A DNA stretch of 32,764 bases from Actinomycetota bacterium (GCA_002716485.1 PBBE01000051.1:1-32764), one strand, 5' to 3'; shown: positions 17,578 through 25,601, counted from the stretch's first letter. The notes: generated from the sequence alone by a model not told the origin. Numbers and translations: made by a program.

Positions 17578-18306
17578 ATGAAGACCGTTCAAGATATTTT
17601 GACTATGTTTGATACCATTGCCCCTTTATCATTGGCGGCAAAGTGGGACAGTGTGGGCTTACAGATTGGGGACCCTAATGCTGTGATTTCGAAAGTGATT
17701 GTGGCTTCGGAAGTCACGCCAGCCTTATTGGATCGCTTAGCTCAAGAGACGGGGGTGCTGGTATTGACCCATCATCCTGTGTTTTTTAAGCCCATACGTC
17801 AGCTTCATTATGGCCATGATATGGGCCAGATTATTCGTGCTTTTGTGAGTAATGGTCACCACTTGATTAGTCTTCATACCAATTTGGATGCGGCGAAGGG
17901 GGGCGTGAATGATGTGTTGTTATCGGTGTATGGCTTGGATCGTGAGGAAGGGCTTGCGATTGATGAGGGGATCGGGCGTTGGTTTTCTTTTGATCAGGCT
18001 CGTGAATTTTCATTGTTTACAAAGGCCATGCCCCATCAATGTTTAGGGGCCCGTCATGACGGACCCGTGTCTCGGCTGGGGGGTTGTGCGGGTAGCGCCC
18101 ATGGCTTGATGACCCAGGTTCGGGACTTAAATTTAGATTGCTTGATTACCGGTGAAATTCATTATCATGATGATGTCTTTGCCCAGTTTCATCAGATTCG
18201 GGTCATTCAATTGGGCCATTATGAGTCAGAGGTGTTGGTCTTACCTCATCTTAAAACATGGATCGAAGAGGCGGGGCCTGGCCTTGAGGTTCAGGTTTTT
18301 TCTTGA
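17578..18306 (+). CDS. Nif3-like dinuclear metal centre protein (YbgI/DUF34)
   Basis: The 242-residue protein belongs to the widespread Nif3/YbgI family, which binds two metal ions and is often annotated GTP cyclohydrolase 1 type 2; its true role is not settled. Metal-binding segments are visible: LTHHPVFFKPI near residue 60, HTNLDAAKGGVNDVL near 100, and the C-terminal GEIHYHD and GHYESE. It is the short form without the inserted PII-like domain found in many Firmicutes. It begins 6 bases after a -10 box. hisZ follows after 54 bases with its own -10, so they may be separate units. Confidence 0.93.
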   Translation: MKTVQDILTMFDTIAPLSLAAKWDSVGLQIGDPNAVISKVIVASEVTPALLDRLAQETGVLVLTHHPVFFKPIRQLHYGHDMGQIIRAFVSNGHHLISLHTNLDAAKGGVNDVLLSVYGLDREEGLAIDEGIGRWFSFDQAREFSLFTKAMPHQCLGARHDGPVSRLGGCAGSAHGLMTQVRDLNLDCLITGEIHYHDDVFAQFHQIRVIQLGHYESEVLVLPHLKTWIEEAGPGLEVQVFS

Positions 18307-18344
18307 AGGGGTTGGGCGGAACCCTTTAGCTTTCAGGACTCTTT

Positions 18345-18353
18345 TGTTAGAAT
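18345..18353 (+). promoter_or_regulatory. Extended -10 promoter for hisZG
   Basis: TGT-TAGAAT (18345-18353) ends 7 bases before the hisZ ATG at 18361. The -35 region is weak (TTTAGC at 18325-18330). No ribosome site is present, consistent with a leaderless hisZ message. Confidence 0.5.
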
Positions 18354-18360
18354 TGTAGCT

Positions 18361-19212
18361 ATGACAGTAGTGATTCCTCAGGGGGTTAATGATTACGTTC
18401 CGGACGATGCCAAACATACCTATACGGTTTTGGATACCATTCGGGCTGTTTTTAAGAAGTGGGGCTATGACTTGGTTCGGACCCCGACCCTTGAATATTA
18501 TGATACTTTGTCAGTAGGGATGGGCCCTGCCATTAAAGATAATGCCGTTCGATTATTTGATCGGGATGGTGCCTTGTTGGTGATGCGGCCAGATCATACG
18601 ATCCCCGTGGCACGGATGGTGGCCACCCGTATGAAAGAGGCGCCGTTGCCATTGAAACTCTCTTACCAGGCCCCCATTTTTCGATATAATTCTCGACAAG
18701 CGGATGACGATATGGATGTCTTTCAAGCAGGGGTTGAGTTGATTGGGGACGCCAGTTCCAATGCTGAGTTTGAGTTAATGCAAGTGTGTGCGGATGTGTT
18801 ATCGGCATTAGGGATCAATGACTTTGGGATTGATTTGGGTCATGTGGCCTTTACCCAAGGCTTGTCAGATGAGAAGCGTGAGGCTTTATTAGCAGGTGAC
18901 TATGTCTCTTTCGGGAGTATCCCGAAACGGGGCTCTGCTAAGTTGGCATCTGAGATTGATGATTTGTTGGCCTTATCTAAACAGGTCTCAGCGTCGCCTT
19001 TGTCTGAGCGTGTCTTTTATAATCAGGGGCTAGTTAAAGGGATTCATTATTATAGTGGCGCAATTTTTGAATGTTACTCGTCTGAGACCAAGCAGTGTTT
19101 GGCATCAGGGGGTCGTTATGACCGCTTATTAGGTAAGTTTGGGTATGAGTGCCCGGCGGTGGGATTTGCATTTAATGTGTCACAATTGGAGCGCTTATGT
19201 CGTCGAGTGTAA
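18361..19212 (+). CDS. hisZ: ATP phosphoribosyltransferase regulatory subunit HisZ
   Basis: HisZ is a histidyl-tRNA synthetase-like protein without charging activity that assembles with short HisG and makes it active and histidine-sensitive. The 283 residues contain class II synthetase-like motifs: GVNDYVPDDAKHTY at the start, LVMRPDHTIPVARM, the motif 2 region SYQAPIFRYN and FQAGVELIGD, and motif 3-like SGGRYDRLLGKFG. It is shorter than HisS and lacks an anticodon-binding domain, which favours HisZ; the directly following short hisG confirms this. It overlaps hisG by 16 bases. Confidence 0.94.
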   Translation: MTVVIPQGVNDYVPDDAKHTYTVLDTIRAVFKKWGYDLVRTPTLEYYDTLSVGMGPAIKDNAVRLFDRDGALLVMRPDHTIPVARMVATRMKEAPLPLKLSYQAPIFRYNSRQADDDMDVFQAGVELIGDASSNAEFELMQVCADVLSALGINDFGIDLGHVAFTQGLSDEKREALLAGDYVSFGSIPKRGSAKLASEIDDLLALSKQVSASPLSERVFYNQGLVKGIHYYSGAIFECYSSETKQCLASGGRYDRLLGKFGYECPAVGFAFNVSQLERLCRRV

Positions 19213-19832
19213 TTCGTATCGCAGCAGCGAAGGGCTATTTGTTATCGGACGCGATTGCCGCGTTGGCGAAGGTGGGGATCCATTTTGATCCGAACTTTTC
19301 ATCTTCTCGTTCCTTATCAACTTTTGATGAGTCAGGTACGGTTCAGTTATTTCAGATTCGGCCTTGGGATGTGCCGGTGTATGTCCAGGAAGGGGCGGCG
19401 GACTTAGGCGTCGTAGGAAAAGATGTGTTACTAGAGCAGAGTCCCAATTGTTTGGATTTATTGGACTTGGGTTTTGGGGCCTGTCGCTTGATATTGGCGG
19501 GCTTGGATACGGTCTCTAGGGAGCTGACCCATAACATGAAAGTGGCCACTAAGTACCCAAATGCCACGAGTCAGTATTTTCGATCCAAGGGTCTGAAAGT
19601 TAAGTTGATTAAGTTGTATGGCGCCATTGAGTTGGCACCGGTGACCCAGTTGGCGGATATTATCTGTGATTTGACGGCCACAGGGACATCGTTGAAAGAG
19701 AATCATTTGGTCGAAATTGATGCCTTGTTCTCTTCCACTGCCCATTTGGTGGCCAACCCGGTTAGTATGAAAGCCCACTATGATCGAATTGTTGAATTGG
19801 TCGACGCCTTAAGAGCGGTGGTGAATGGGTAG
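19197..19832 (+). CDS. hisG: ATP phosphoribosyltransferase, short form
   Basis: HisG joins ATP and PRPP in the first step of histidine synthesis. At 211 residues this is the short form (HisGS), which lacks the C-terminal regulatory domain and needs HisZ, encoded just upstream. Conserved parts are AAAKGYLLSDAIAAL, the VQEGAADLGVVGKDVL block, and the PRPP-binding loop DLTATGTSLKEN. The ATG at 19197 lies within the end of hisZ and has GGAG 5 bases before it. Its stop overlaps the yqeG-like start by 8 bases. No other his genes are in the window. Confidence 0.96.
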   Translation: MSSSVIRIAAAKGYLLSDAIAALAKVGIHFDPNFSSSRSLSTFDESGTVQLFQIRPWDVPVYVQEGAADLGVVGKDVLLEQSPNCLDLLDLGFGACRLILAGLDTVSRELTHNMKVATKYPNATSQYFRSKGLKVKLIKLYGAIELAPVTQLADIICDLTATGTSLKENHLVEIDALFSSTAHLVANPVSMKAHYDRIVELVDALRAVVNG

Positions 19833-20361
19833 AATCGAGACCTGCCTGGCGATTCTTCGTCGCTTATTTTTGCCCTCTGATATGGTAGAGGTGGTGACCC
19901 AGATCGACTTTGAGTCTTTGTGGGAAGATGGGGTCAGAACGGTTTGTTTTGATGTGGATAATACCTTGATGAAACATACGGAGCATCGGGTTAGTTTGGA
20001 ATTTCAGACCCTTATAGAACGGCTTAAGCGGATGGGGTTTGTGGTCTATTTGGTCTCCAATAACTCCAGTTACAAACGGATTCATCGGGTCTGTGAACAG
20101 CTGGATATCAAGGGCCTTTATTTTGCCTGTAAGCCCTTTGTTTTTAATGTGGCTCAATTTGCACGTCGTTATGAAATTGAGTTGCCTAAGACTGTATTTG
20201 TGGGCGATCAATTGCTCACTGATGTACTATTGGCCAATTGGCTACGTTCGTATTCCATATTAGTGAACCCCTTGGATATGAAACTGTCCTTTATTAAATT
20301 TGTTCAACGGGAATTTGAACAGTTTTTGATGGCCCGTTTGGGTCAATCAGTTGCGAATTAG
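19825..20361 (+). CDS. YqeG family HAD phosphatase
   Basis: The 178-residue protein is a HAD superfamily phosphatase. The nucleophile motif is FDVDNTLM near residue 40, followed by LVSNNSS (motif II) and the PKTVFVGDQLLTDVLLAN block with the acidic motif III/IV. YqeG homologues occur in Firmicutes and Cyanobacteria and act on unknown or phosphatidylglycerophosphate-like substrates in some lineages, where a PGP phosphatase role has been shown for plant and cyanobacterial relatives. The hydrophobic N- and C-terminal flanks could touch the membrane. The start overlaps hisG, so it is co-transcribed with hisZG; no functional tie is evident. Confidence 0.88.
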   Translation: MGRIETCLAILRRLFLPSDMVEVVTQIDFESLWEDGVRTVCFDVDNTLMKHTEHRVSLEFQTLIERLKRMGFVVYLVSNNSSYKRIHRVCEQLDIKGLYFACKPFVFNVAQFARRYEIELPKTVFVGDQLLTDVLLANWLRSYSILVNPLDMKLSFIKFVQREFEQFLMARLGQSVAN

Positions 20362-20403
20362 CTTGGCGGCTAATTATTACATTTTTGTCTTGTATTAATT
20401 AAA

Positions 20404-20419
20404 AGATACATAAATGTAT
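20404..20419. repeat. Perfect 16-base palindrome
   Basis: GATACAT-AA-ATGTATC lies in the gap between the yqeG-like gene and the small secreted protein gene. It has no T tract, so it is unlikely to be a terminator; an operator or decay-blocking hairpin is possible. The rest of the 20362-20542 gap shows only AT-rich sequence with possible -10 boxes near 20486. Confidence 0.45.
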
Positions 20420-20542
20420 CCCCTTTGTTTTCTTGAGTTGGGTTGAAAATGGGCTTGATTTTATAGCTTGGCATTAATTTCGCAAGTTATAGTGGATATA
20501 AATTTGATGGGGTCATTGGGTGGGTTTTTTATAAGGAGCAGT

Positions 20543-20887
20543 ATGGGCATATTAAGAGTTTCGTTTATTATCTTGATGGTTATTTTGGTGGGGCAGGATG
20601 TTTATGGGAATTATAATTTGCAATCTAGTACGGTATATTCTAGTGCCTCAGGTAAATTAGGGTATCAGGGGAATGTCTTTGTCGCGGATGCGCATGTCAA
20701 AGCAGTGAATCAGGTTATGTCAGCAAAGATGGGGATTTCGAATTCGTTTACTAAGGCATATGATGTACAAGAGCGACGTATTACTGTGGATGACACCAAT
20801 CAATCTCAGGAGCTTGTAAAGGTTCGTCGGCAGACTAGACCGGTTACTGGACCTTTATTTAGTGATATGGTGAGTCGACTGAACTAG
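20543..20887 (+). CDS. Small secreted protein, unknown
   Basis: From ATG 20543 the product is 114 residues with a clear signal peptide: MGILR, a hydrophobic run (VSFIILMVILVG), and probable cleavage near VYG-NYN. The mature part is about 90 residues, rich in Ser, Val, Gln and Lys, with no Cys, so it is neither a lipoprotein nor disulfide-bonded. I do not recognise it. The start is fixed by AAGGAG (20533-20538) with a 4-base spacer; an upstream in-frame start would add a non-signal N-terminus. It converges with the unknown minus-strand pair, and both stops share a CTAG at 20884-20887. Confidence 0.7.
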   Translation: MGILRVSFIILMVILVGQDVYGNYNLQSSTVYSSASGKLGYQGNVFVADAHVKAVNQVMSAKMGISNSFTKAYDVQERRITVDDTNQSQELVKVRRQTRPVTGPLFSDMVSRLN

Positions 20888-21384
20888 TCGATACTTTCTT
20901 CGATTTCTTCTAGGGCGGATCGGACGATTAGTATGCCGCCATTTTTGTTATTAAAGACCATGGTCCGTTTGGCGATGGGAAAGCCGAGTGCTTTTAGGAC
21001 GTCAGTAAGCTCCTCACTGATCTCTTTGTCCTCTTCTTCTATGCTATCTTCAATTTCTTTGAGCCGTGTTTTAATGGTTTTGATTTGATCGGTCCCTAAT
21101 TGGGAGATCACTAAGGCCATATGGGCATTGCTGATTCCTAAAGTACTGAGGACGTTGGCCAGGTCAGTATTCATAGGAACCATGGTGGCTTCGGGTAGCC
21201 CGATTTGATTGGGTAGACCGGGTTTCTCGCTGAGATTGGAAATCGTTTGGGGGTTGATGTCCAGTTCCTTTAACACGCGTGTGAACATGTCGTTACTAAG
21301 GAGCTTTTCGAGTCGAGGATTGGAGGATTGATTTGCTTTAATGGGGCCAATGCCATTGGATCCGGAAGTTGGACTGACTCCCAT
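20884..21384 (-). CDS. Unknown acidic helical protein, second gene of a pair
   Basis: The 166-residue protein is unrecognised. The first 30 residues are Gly/Ser/Asn-rich. The middle holds two similar segments, LLSNDMFTRVLKELDI and DLANVLSTLGISNAHMALVI, that might be an internal helical repeat. The region 105-125 is strongly charged (KTRLKEIEDSIEEEDKEISE) and could form a coiled coil. The end returns to EEIEESID. There is no signal peptide. Its ATG overlaps the stop of the upstream 100-residue gene as TAATG, so translation is coupled and the two products may act together. Confidence 0.7.
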   Translation of the reverse strand: MGVSPTSGSNGIGPIKANQSSNPRLEKLLSNDMFTRVLKELDINPQTISNLSEKPGLPNQIGLPEATMVPMNTDLANVLSTLGISNAHMALVISQLGTDQIKTIKTRLKEIEDSIEEEDKEISEELTDVLKALGFPIAKRTMVFNNKNGGILIVRSALEEIEESID

Positions 21385-21686
21385 TAGGATTCTTTACTTT
21401 GTACTGCGATGGTGACCAGGTCATCTTCATCAGTATTGTCTAGGAAGTAGGAGCCTAATGTAAGCATTTTACGTTTATCGTCGTTATTGCCTTCTTTGCC
21501 ATTGACAATGATTTTTCCAGTTTTTCGGTCATATGCGTAGGAGGTGCCTTTTTCGAAGGGGATTTTATGGTAGACCACGATTTTGACATCATTTTCGGCA
21601 TAAATGACTTTACTGCCGTCAGGTAGCGTCTTTTGGTCGTCTGAAAATTGTATGATTTTGGCTTTGTAGGTTTCGTTTTCTGGCAT
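21384..21686 (-). CDS. Unknown small beta-rich protein, first gene of a pair
   Basis: This 100-residue protein is unrecognised. Composition and pattern suggest short strands: KVIYAENDVKIVVYHKIPF and SYAYDRKTGKIIVNGKEG. There is no signal peptide, membrane segment or Cys. It begins with ATG 21686; no good ribosome site is visible. It diverges from the lipoprotein gene across about 90 bases. Its stop overlaps the start of the next gene (TAATG), so the pair is translated together. Nothing in the neighbours reveals a function. Confidence 0.65.
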   Translation of the reverse strand: MPENETYKAKIIQFSDDQKTLPDGSKVIYAENDVKIVVYHKIPFEKGTSYAYDRKTGKIIVNGKEGNNDDKRKMLTLGSYFLDNTDEDDLVTIAVQSKES

Positions 21687-21776
21687 ATTAAATTGGGGTT
21701 TCCCTTATGATCTTTTTTAAGAGTATTTATCGCTTATTATTTGGACTTTGGTTATACTATAAAGTATATCTTAAAA

Positions 21777-23000
21777 ATGAAAGAAGTTACAATGTTTGTC
21801 GCTCGTATCCGGTTAAAGTGGGCCTTGTTACTGTTGACGATGTTCCTTTTGATGGCGTGTCGCAGAGACTATATGTCTTTGAAAACGTATTATTTTGAGG
21901 GTCAGTATTTAACGGCCCTTGAAGAAGGCTTGGCCTGTTATGACCTTCAAAAGTGCCGGCCTTATGCAAGTCGCTTTTTTGGGACTTATTCGATGCTTAT
22001 TTTATCCAAAGCATATCAGCATGGAACGCAATTCACCAATTCAGATGCAGGGATCATCTACTTGAGATCTTTACTGGGCTTGGTGGACCAGATGGAGATG
22101 TTAGGGCTTTTTGTTCCGAATGGGTATAGGGATCAGCTGACCCGTCAGATTGATGATCAGATCCATAGGTATGTGATGGCGCAGTGGCGATATCTTTTTA
22201 CGGCCCAAGAGCAACGTCGCTATCGCCGTGCTTTAGCAGCGGCAGAGCGCATTTTGTTGTATCACCCTGCGGATGAGAAGGCGGTTTATTATCAATCACT
22301 TTTTAAACAAAAATCCATGATATCGGTTAGTATATTGCCTTTACAGGTGGTTCATTCTGATCTTGGGCGTTTGGATTGGTCGGATGTGGTGGACGCGGAT
22401 CCATCGGATCGGATTTTGATGGGTGGGGTTCAGGTTATGGATTGGGTGGCCCAGGATATGGCACATTATTTGGATCGACATCATTCCAGTTATTTTAATT
22501 TATCGTATGCACAGTTGGGTCAAGGGGCGCCGGGGGCATTAATGGTACTCATCGGGATCTCCTTACAAATCGAGGATTTGGGTGACCAAGCTCAAATGAC
22601 AAATGTAGAAGACCTGTTGATTGACTCGGCGTATGGGGGCCTTATTGGGGATTTGGGGCCCCAATATGCACGTGTCTTTTATTATAATCAATACCAGATT
22701 CAGTATCAGGTATCGGCCCAGGCCCGTCTTTTTGTATTAGATTCGGGGATGCGGGTTATTGATACTCAAATACTTCAAGAGCGCGCCTCAGATCAGTCGA
22801 CGTATCGTGACGAGGCTCAGGTTCTTGGGTTACAGGCGGACTTGAGTGAGTTCCCATTGGCGTATCAGCGCTTGGATACCCAGCCGACGGCATTGGATAA
22901 AGATCGTGTTTTACGGGATGTCATTCGACGTTTAGGCGATGACTTGGGCCAATTAATTTTACAACGATTGGACCATGAGGGTGTGGTTTATTTAGATTAA
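21777..23000 (+). CDS. Probable lipoprotein with TPR-like region, unknown
   Basis: The N-terminus is a lipoprotein signal: basic residues, a long hydrophobic run (WALLLLTMFLLMA) and Cys in LMAC, close to the lipobox consensus though with Met at the -2 position. Mature protein of about 380 residues would be anchored to a membrane. Residues around 155-185 (YRRALAAAERILLYHPADE) look like a tetratricopeptide helix pair. The C-terminal half is mixed and unrecognised. Two starts are possible: ATG 21777, 6 bases after a TATATC that pairs with TTGGAC (21741-21746, 18-base spacer), or ATG 21792, which gives a more standard signal peptide. I prefer 21777 for its promoter spacing, weakly. Confidence 0.7.
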   Translation: MKEVTMFVARIRLKWALLLLTMFLLMACRRDYMSLKTYYFEGQYLTALEEGLACYDLQKCRPYASRFFGTYSMLILSKAYQHGTQFTNSDAGIIYLRSLLGLVDQMEMLGLFVPNGYRDQLTRQIDDQIHRYVMAQWRYLFTAQEQRRYRRALAAAERILLYHPADEKAVYYQSLFKQKSMISVSILPLQVVHSDLGRLDWSDVVDADPSDRILMGGVQVMDWVAQDMAHYLDRHHSSYFNLSYAQLGQGAPGALMVLIGISLQIEDLGDQAQMTNVEDLLIDSAYGGLIGDLGPQYARVFYYNQYQIQYQVSAQARLFVLDSGMRVIDTQILQERASDQSTYRDEAQVLGLQADLSEFPLAYQRLDTQPTALDKDRVLRDVIRRLGDDLGQLILQRLDHEGVVYLD

Positions 23001-23014
23001 GTGGCCGGATGGCC

Positions 23015-23061
23015 AACTGGGCCGATTTAAATGAATAGCGTTCATTCTTATTGACCCAGTT
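23015..23061. repeat. Nested inverted repeats
   Basis: Outer arms AACTGGG (23015-23021) and CCCAGTT (23055-23061) enclose an inner hairpin AATGAA-tagcg-TTCATT (23030-23046), with 8 bases on each side between the two stems. It follows the lipoprotein gene and precedes holA. No T tract follows, so it is not a classical terminator; it could be a structured RNA or a protein site. The rest of the 23001-23271 gap holds only an unconvincing short open frame. Confidence 0.45.
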
Positions 23062-23255
23062 AGGAGACCCCCCTCCCTATTTGGCGCTTGATAGAGATAT
23101 ACCCGCCATCGCTATTGCTAAAACATTGATATTTCTTAATATGTTAGTGGAGTCGTTATGTAGAGGTAAGCGATCTAAGGGGATTTCGTGCCTATCATAT
23201 GGGCTATTTACTAAGGAAGGGGCCTTGATTTCTTTTATTTTGGGTTAGAATCCGT

Positions 23256-23261
23256 TATAGT
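23256..23261 (+). promoter_or_regulatory. -10 box before holA
   Basis: TATAGT (23256-23261) ends 10 bases before the holA ATG at 23272. No ribosome site lies between, fitting the leaderless pattern. The -35 is unclear. Confidence 0.4.
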
Positions 23262-23271
23262 AATAGCTGTT

Positions 23272-23640
23272 ATGGCAGGATTTCATTTTGTGTTTGGAGA
23301 AGAGACTTTTTTGGTGGAACAGACGGTTCAGCAGCGACTGGCTGATATGCCATCGGTTTCAGTGAAGACCTTTCCATCGGATGTGGCTATATCGACTTTG
23401 TTAGAGGCCTTGGATGCCCAGTTATTATTTGAGCCGTCGTTATGTAATTTGGTGAAGAACCCATGGTTTTTGCAAAAGGCGGTCCCTGATGCTCAGCTAC
23501 GCTTGTTAACCCAGTTTTGTGAAGCGGTGAAGGGGGCCTCTCATGAGGTTATTTTTATGCAGATGGGTGGGGTAGATCAACGAAAAAAGGCGTCTAAGTT
23601 ACTTAAAAAGCATGCCCAGTGCCAGGGCTTTGAGCCTTAA
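23272..23640 (+). CDS. holA: DNA polymerase III delta subunit, N-terminal part before in-frame stop
   Basis: HolA (delta) is the clamp-loader subunit that opens the sliding clamp. This 122-residue part is its N-terminal AAA+-like domain: FVFGEETFLVEQTVQQRL at the start and VIFMQMGGVDQRKKASKLLK near residues 92-112, matching the usual domain I pattern of delta proteins. The frame ends in GFEP followed by TAA (23638-23640), exactly where homologues usually continue with a Leu-Lys-x-Trp-like segment. The next codons in the same frame (KDWEQDKVYAWL) continue the family pattern. A TTA-to-TAA change would explain it. The full frame would be 318 codons, the normal family length. Confidence 0.75.
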   Translation: MAGFHFVFGEETFLVEQTVQQRLADMPSVSVKTFPSDVAISTLLEALDAQLLFEPSLCNLVKNPWFLQKAVPDAQLRLLTQFCEAVKGASHEVIFMQMGGVDQRKKASKLLKKHAQCQGFEP

Positions 23641-23661
23641 AAAGATTGGGAGCAAGATAAA

Positions 23662-24228
23662 GTGTATGCCTGGCTTCGTCAATATGTATCGGATCAGTCG
23701 GCCAGTATTGAGATGCCAGCAGTGATGGCCTTGGAGCAGATCGGGGGAGTGAATTTAAGGGCCTTGGCTGCAGAAGTGGATAAAGTCTTGGTCTATATTG
23801 CACCTCGGACTGATATTCAGGAGGCTGATATTTATGCCGTGTGTTCGGCTGCTAGTGCCAGTTTATTTCGCTTTCAGGAGGCGTTAAAGACCCGTCAGGT
23901 CCCTATGATTTTTTCTTCTTTGACCCAGTTATTAGCCCATTCGGAAGATGCGATCCGATTAATGGCCTTGGTAGCCGCGTCCTTTCGCTTGTATTTTCAG
24001 GTATTGGTTTTGGATCGGGACCGGGTCCCTGTCCAGAAGATGGGGCCTCAGTTAGGGAAGAATCCGTATTATTTGAAACGGATCTTAGCGGACGTGAAGC
24101 GTGCGTATTCCGTTGAGGAGCTTCGGGCTTGTTTTGGGATATTGTCGACATATGATATTAAAATTAAGACCGGTCAGATGAAACCGGATCAAGCGCTAAC
24201 GGTGGCATTGACTCGCTGTGTGGCTTAA
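23662..24228 (+). CDS. holA: DNA polymerase III delta subunit, C-terminal part after in-frame stop
   Basis: This is the remainder of HolA in the same frame, with the lid domain (MALEQIGGVNLRALAAEVDK) and the C-terminal helical domain that makes the clamp-loader ring (SLFRFQEALKTRQVPMIFSS, LAASFRLYFQ-like segment, LRACFGILSTYDIKIKTG). A GTG at 23662, eight codons after the TAA, has GGGAG 9 bases upstream and could restart translation, giving a separate 188-residue protein. Alternatively the stop is read through or is a sequencing error. Its stop overlaps the aminopeptidase stop on the other strand within TTAATTAA. Confidence 0.7.
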   Translation: MYAWLRQYVSDQSASIEMPAVMALEQIGGVNLRALAAEVDKVLVYIAPRTDIQEADIYAVCSAASASLFRFQEALKTRQVPMIFSSLTQLLAHSEDAIRLMALVAASFRLYFQVLVLDRDRVPVQKMGPQLGKNPYYLKRILADVKRAYSVEELRACFGILSTYDIKIKTGQMKPDQALTVALTRCVA

Positions 24229-25595
24229 TTAATCAGGGCTTCTAGCTCTTGGATCTCTTTTGGACAAGATTCGGAGAGGTTTTGGCAGCCCTTTTTAGTA
24301 ACCAATAAATTATCTTCGATTCGGATCCCAATATCCGCTTCGTATTTTTTTGTCGGAGTCTCGAGTGAAAAGTGGCCGTATAGACCGGGCTCGTTACTGA
24401 TGACCATGCCGGCTTTGAGGGGGTGTTTGGCGTCGTTTCGGTAAGGGTCGCCATCATGAACAGCAATCCCGATGAGATGACCGACTTGGTGGGGTTGCTG
24501 TTGGTAGTCCCGCGTCATGCTGCCGCCTTGGCTGAGGAACCGGTCCTTTAGGGCCTGTTCAAGAAAGGTCCAGCAGGATTGGTTAAGTGCGTTGAGGGTG
24601 ACCCCTTCTTTGACGAGAGATTGTACATATTTTTGGGTCTCTAAGACGAGTTGGTACAGGCATTTTTCCAAGGGATTAAATCGGCCGTTGATGGGGATAC
24701 TTCGGCTGATATCTGCGGGCATGCTATGTTCTCTGACACCAAAATCCAATAAGAGCATGCCGCTATTTTGGAATGGAGATTCGTTTCGGTGGTAGTGCAG
24801 GGTGGTGGCGTTTTTACCGTAAGCGACGATGGGTGGAAAGCTTTGGCCACTGGTACTTAGTCGGGCGATTTCGCCTTTGATGAGGCCATTGACGTCTTGT
24901 TCGGACTGCATTTTTGAGAGTTTTTGGCATAGAAGGGTAAAGATTTGACTGGTTTTTATATTCGCCTTTTCTAGATTCTGTTGATCGATGGGGTCTAGGA
25001 CCAGTCGTTGTTGAGTCGCGGTATGGGCGATATTATTAAATTGGGGGGACTGGCCGCGTCGTTTCATTGCCTGGCTGAGCCGTTGTTTGAACCGGAAATG
25101 ACTGTCTTTAATGAGGGGTCTTTTGGGGGACTTGTCATGCCAAAATAAATTAATATGAGGGTCCTGATGGAAGTGCTCATCAAGTGTGGGGTATAGCTCG
25201 GATAAGGGCTTAATATCTTGGATACCGGTAATGGATTGAAGTTCTTGGATGTTCTCTCTAGCACCAGATCCAAAGTGAGTGCCTTCCCAAAAGGTTTTTT
25301 TGGCGTTTTTAGGGGCAATAAATAAGGTCTCTTGATGATTGGGGCCTAGATAAAGGACGCTACCGGGTTGGTTAATGCCGCTAAGGTACAAAAATAGGGG
25401 GTCTTGATAGAGGGGTGAATAGCAAATGGACCAGGGTTCAGTTGCGTCAAGGTCTCGGTCAATACCGGCCACAATATTATGGCCAGGGTGTGTGTTTCGA
25501 AACAGGCATCGTCGCGTTTGGTACCGGTCCTGAGCGTCTTTTAGTGACAGGCCATCTTGAATAAAGATACGACTATATGGATTGTCTTTGGGCAT
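24225..25595 (-). CDS. pepP: Xaa-Pro aminopeptidase (aminopeptidase P, M24B)
   Basis: The 456-residue enzyme removes the first residue from peptides with proline in second position. All five metal ligands of the M24 pita-bread fold are visible: Asp284 (LLLDFGV), Asp295 (PADISRS), His373 (HQVGHLIG), Glu402 (SNEPGLY) and Glu427 (IGIRIEDN). His380 in VHDGD matches another conserved active-site position. An N-terminal aminopeptidase P domain (about 20-170) precedes them, with RCLFRNTHPG near residue 30. Length fits E. coli PepP (441). The ATG at 25595 lies 6 bases after TATAAT on the minus strand. Single-gene unit, convergent with holA. Confidence 0.94.
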   Translation of the reverse strand: MPKDNPYSRIFIQDGLSLKDAQDRYQTRRCLFRNTHPGHNIVAGIDRDLDATEPWSICYSPLYQDPLFLYLSGINQPGSVLYLGPNHQETLFIAPKNAKKTFWEGTHFGSGARENIQELQSITGIQDIKPLSELYPTLDEHFHQDPHINLFWHDKSPKRPLIKDSHFRFKQRLSQAMKRRGQSPQFNNIAHTATQQRLVLDPIDQQNLEKANIKTSQIFTLLCQKLSKMQSEQDVNGLIKGEIARLSTSGQSFPPIVAYGKNATTLHYHRNESPFQNSGMLLLDFGVREHSMPADISRSIPINGRFNPLEKCLYQLVLETQKYVQSLVKEGVTLNALNQSCWTFLEQALKDRFLSQGGSMTRDYQQQPHQVGHLIGIAVHDGDPYRNDAKHPLKAGMVISNEPGLYGHFSLETPTKKYEADIGIRIEDNLLVTKKGCQNLSESCPKEIQELEALIN

Positions 25596-25601
25596 AGCCT
25601 C

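Noticed and set aside
23051-23248. A 65-codon plus-strand open frame between the lipoprotein gene and holA
   Set aside because: No ribosome site, begins inside an inverted repeat, and the translation has no family-like or signal features; treated as non-coding.
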